DNA from: CAZGMJ01 sp964526785
Lineage (GTDB): Bacteria; Planctomycetota; Phycisphaerae; Sedimentisphaerales; Anaerobacaceae
Assembly (NCBI GenBank): GCA_964526785.1
Contig: CAZGMJ010000002.1
Location: 1 to 64,000, forward strand
Reading direction: 5' to 3'
DNA: 64,000 nucleotides
The position numbers and the translations under genes were made by a program. The notes below the pieces were generated by a model that was not told where the DNA came from, did no database searches, and was given only the letters and a program-made list of their open reading frames with translations. Shown here piece by piece: positions 63,165 to 64,000 of this stretch. Every line of letters starts with the position of its first letter. The stretch's first letter is position 1.

Positions 63165-63941
63165 TCAGTTGGTGGGCGTGTACCCCAACTTGCCCCACAC
63201 TGCGCGCTGGACCGCGTACAGATCCTCATTGCCGGGTTGGTTGGACTCGGCGCCTTTTCTCGCGGTCTGCTGCCAATAGTCGTACTCCATCTTTGCAGCT
63301 TCCACGGTGCGGGCGTCCTTCCACTTCCAGTACTCGCTGTGTCCATCGGCAAAGGCGAAGTTTGTGCCGTCGCCGTGCCTTGCAGTGATTTGATCCCACC
63401 ATCGCTCCTGATCATACCAGATTGTCCAACTGGCCGGACTAAGGCGTCCCTCATCGAGAAATACCGCCCGCCGCTGAGGGTGCTGAATCTGCATTCTGCT
63501 CTTGACTACCTGGCCTGCCGCTCCGGGGATTGCGTCGTAGCCGTTCATTGAATCGACAATGGCGTATGTAACGATCTCCCCGCGAATGCCGGTGGGACAC
63601 TTATAGAGCTTGAGATTGGGGCAATATGTGTACAGCAGCCCTCTTTGTACGCCGTCTACGCGCTGCTCCTCCGTTGCGCCGCGTCCCGGCCAGTACACCC
63701 AGCATGTTCCGTCCTTGTTATAGGCGCTGCCGGTACTGGTGTTGCCGTTGACGATTTTGCTGTCGTTGTCATCGGCATAGAGGTTCCAGGCCAGCGCCAT
63801 CTGTTTGACGTTGTTCAGACATGCCGCTCGTTTGCCCTGCTCTCTCGCTCGATTCAGGGCGGGCATCAGGACCGCCATAAGCACTGCAATAATGGCGATT
63901 ACGACCAGAAGTTCGATCAGCGTAAAAGCTCGTCGATACAT
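63165..63941 (-). CDS. Prepilin-type N-terminal cleavage/methylation protein
   Basis: A 258-residue protein with the classic type IV pilin-like N-terminus: RRAFTLIELLVVIAIIAVLM (cleavage before Phe, Glu at +5). After a helix, the C-terminal part has CLNNVKQMALAWNLYADDND and FAFADGHSEYWKWKDART, the tail common to planctomycete pseudopilin-like proteins with a 'H-x-G' turn. The start at 63941 has GGAGG 8 bases upstream. Probably secreted or assembled through a type II secretion-like apparatus; substrate unknown. No pilus genes are adjacent. Confidence 0.88.
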   Translation of the reverse strand: MYRRAFTLIELLVVIAIIAVLMAVLMPALNRAREQGKRAACLNNVKQMALAWNLYADDNDSKIVNGNTSTGSAYNKDGTCWVYWPGRGATEEQRVDGVQRGLLYTYCPNLKLYKCPTGIRGEIVTYAIVDSMNGYDAIPGAAGQVVKSRMQIQHPQRRAVFLDEGRLSPASWTIWYDQERWWDQITARHGDGTNFAFADGHSEYWKWKDARTVEAAKMEYDYWQQTARKGAESNQPGNEDLYAVQRAVWGKLGYTPTN

Positions 63942-64000
63942 CGTCCGACCTCCCTTGACAGCTATCGATATGGACTTGCCGGGCATCTGGGAAATCCATC

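Overview
The window looks like chromosome from a planctomycete of the class Phycisphaerae, probably a Sedimentisphaerales-type heterotroph. This is inferred from gene style, not from a marker gene. The signs are: four ECF sigma factor genes each followed by a single-pass membrane protein; a prepilin-type protein of the 'FTLIELLVVIAIIA' kind; a secreted protein ending in two dockerin-like calcium repeats; polysaccharide-directed secreted enzymes; and a ferredoxin-dependent 2-oxoacid oxidoreductase with a rubrerythrin-like protein, which suggests an anaerobe or microaerophile. There is no sign of phage, plasmid, insertion sequence, CRISPR array, rRNA or tRNA.

Region 1 (1-11269, minus strand) is accessory. 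It holds three sigma/membrane-protein pairs, one with an in-frame amber codon in the sigma gene and one with a truncated tandem copy of its discoidin-like sensor domain. They are followed by a glycerate kinase and two secreted carbohydrate-active proteins. Region 2 (11527-21941, plus) is housekeeping: gap-pgk (each followed by a hairpin terminator), rpe, accD, then a tight string hisC-hisB-ispF-cysS-ruvC-ruvA-ruvB with stop/start overlaps. Region 3 (21988-38834, minus) carries cdsA-phoH-7TM/HD-ybeY-CNNM-recO and uppS, purA, two unknown genes, a large kinase-like/membrane fusion, pgpA, a dGTPase-like HD protein, a HIT protein and two paralogous lipoproteins.

Region 4 (39004-45893, plus) has ilvD, a zinc-type alcohol dehydrogenase relative, a thioredoxin-like protein, a rubrerythrin-domain protein and korA-korB. 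After a gap come an MBL-fold hydrolase (minus) and two overlapping cysteine-cluster genes (plus). Region 5 (48200-54325, minus) is a peptidoglycan block, murC-murB-ddl-FtsQ-like, next to two glycine-rich polytopic membrane proteins. Region 6 (54435-63941) has a DMT transporter, a DUF362/beta-helix/dockerin-like fusion, a 1283-residue anti-sigma/carboxypeptidase-regulatory-repeat protein with its sigma factor, and a prepilin-like protein.

The best candidates for something undescribed are the family of ECF sigma factors coupled to very different extracytoplasmic modules, the kinase-like/polytopic fusion at 31828-34338, and the DUF362 fusion at 55768-58533. All functional calls are from reading sequence by eye; no database search was run.
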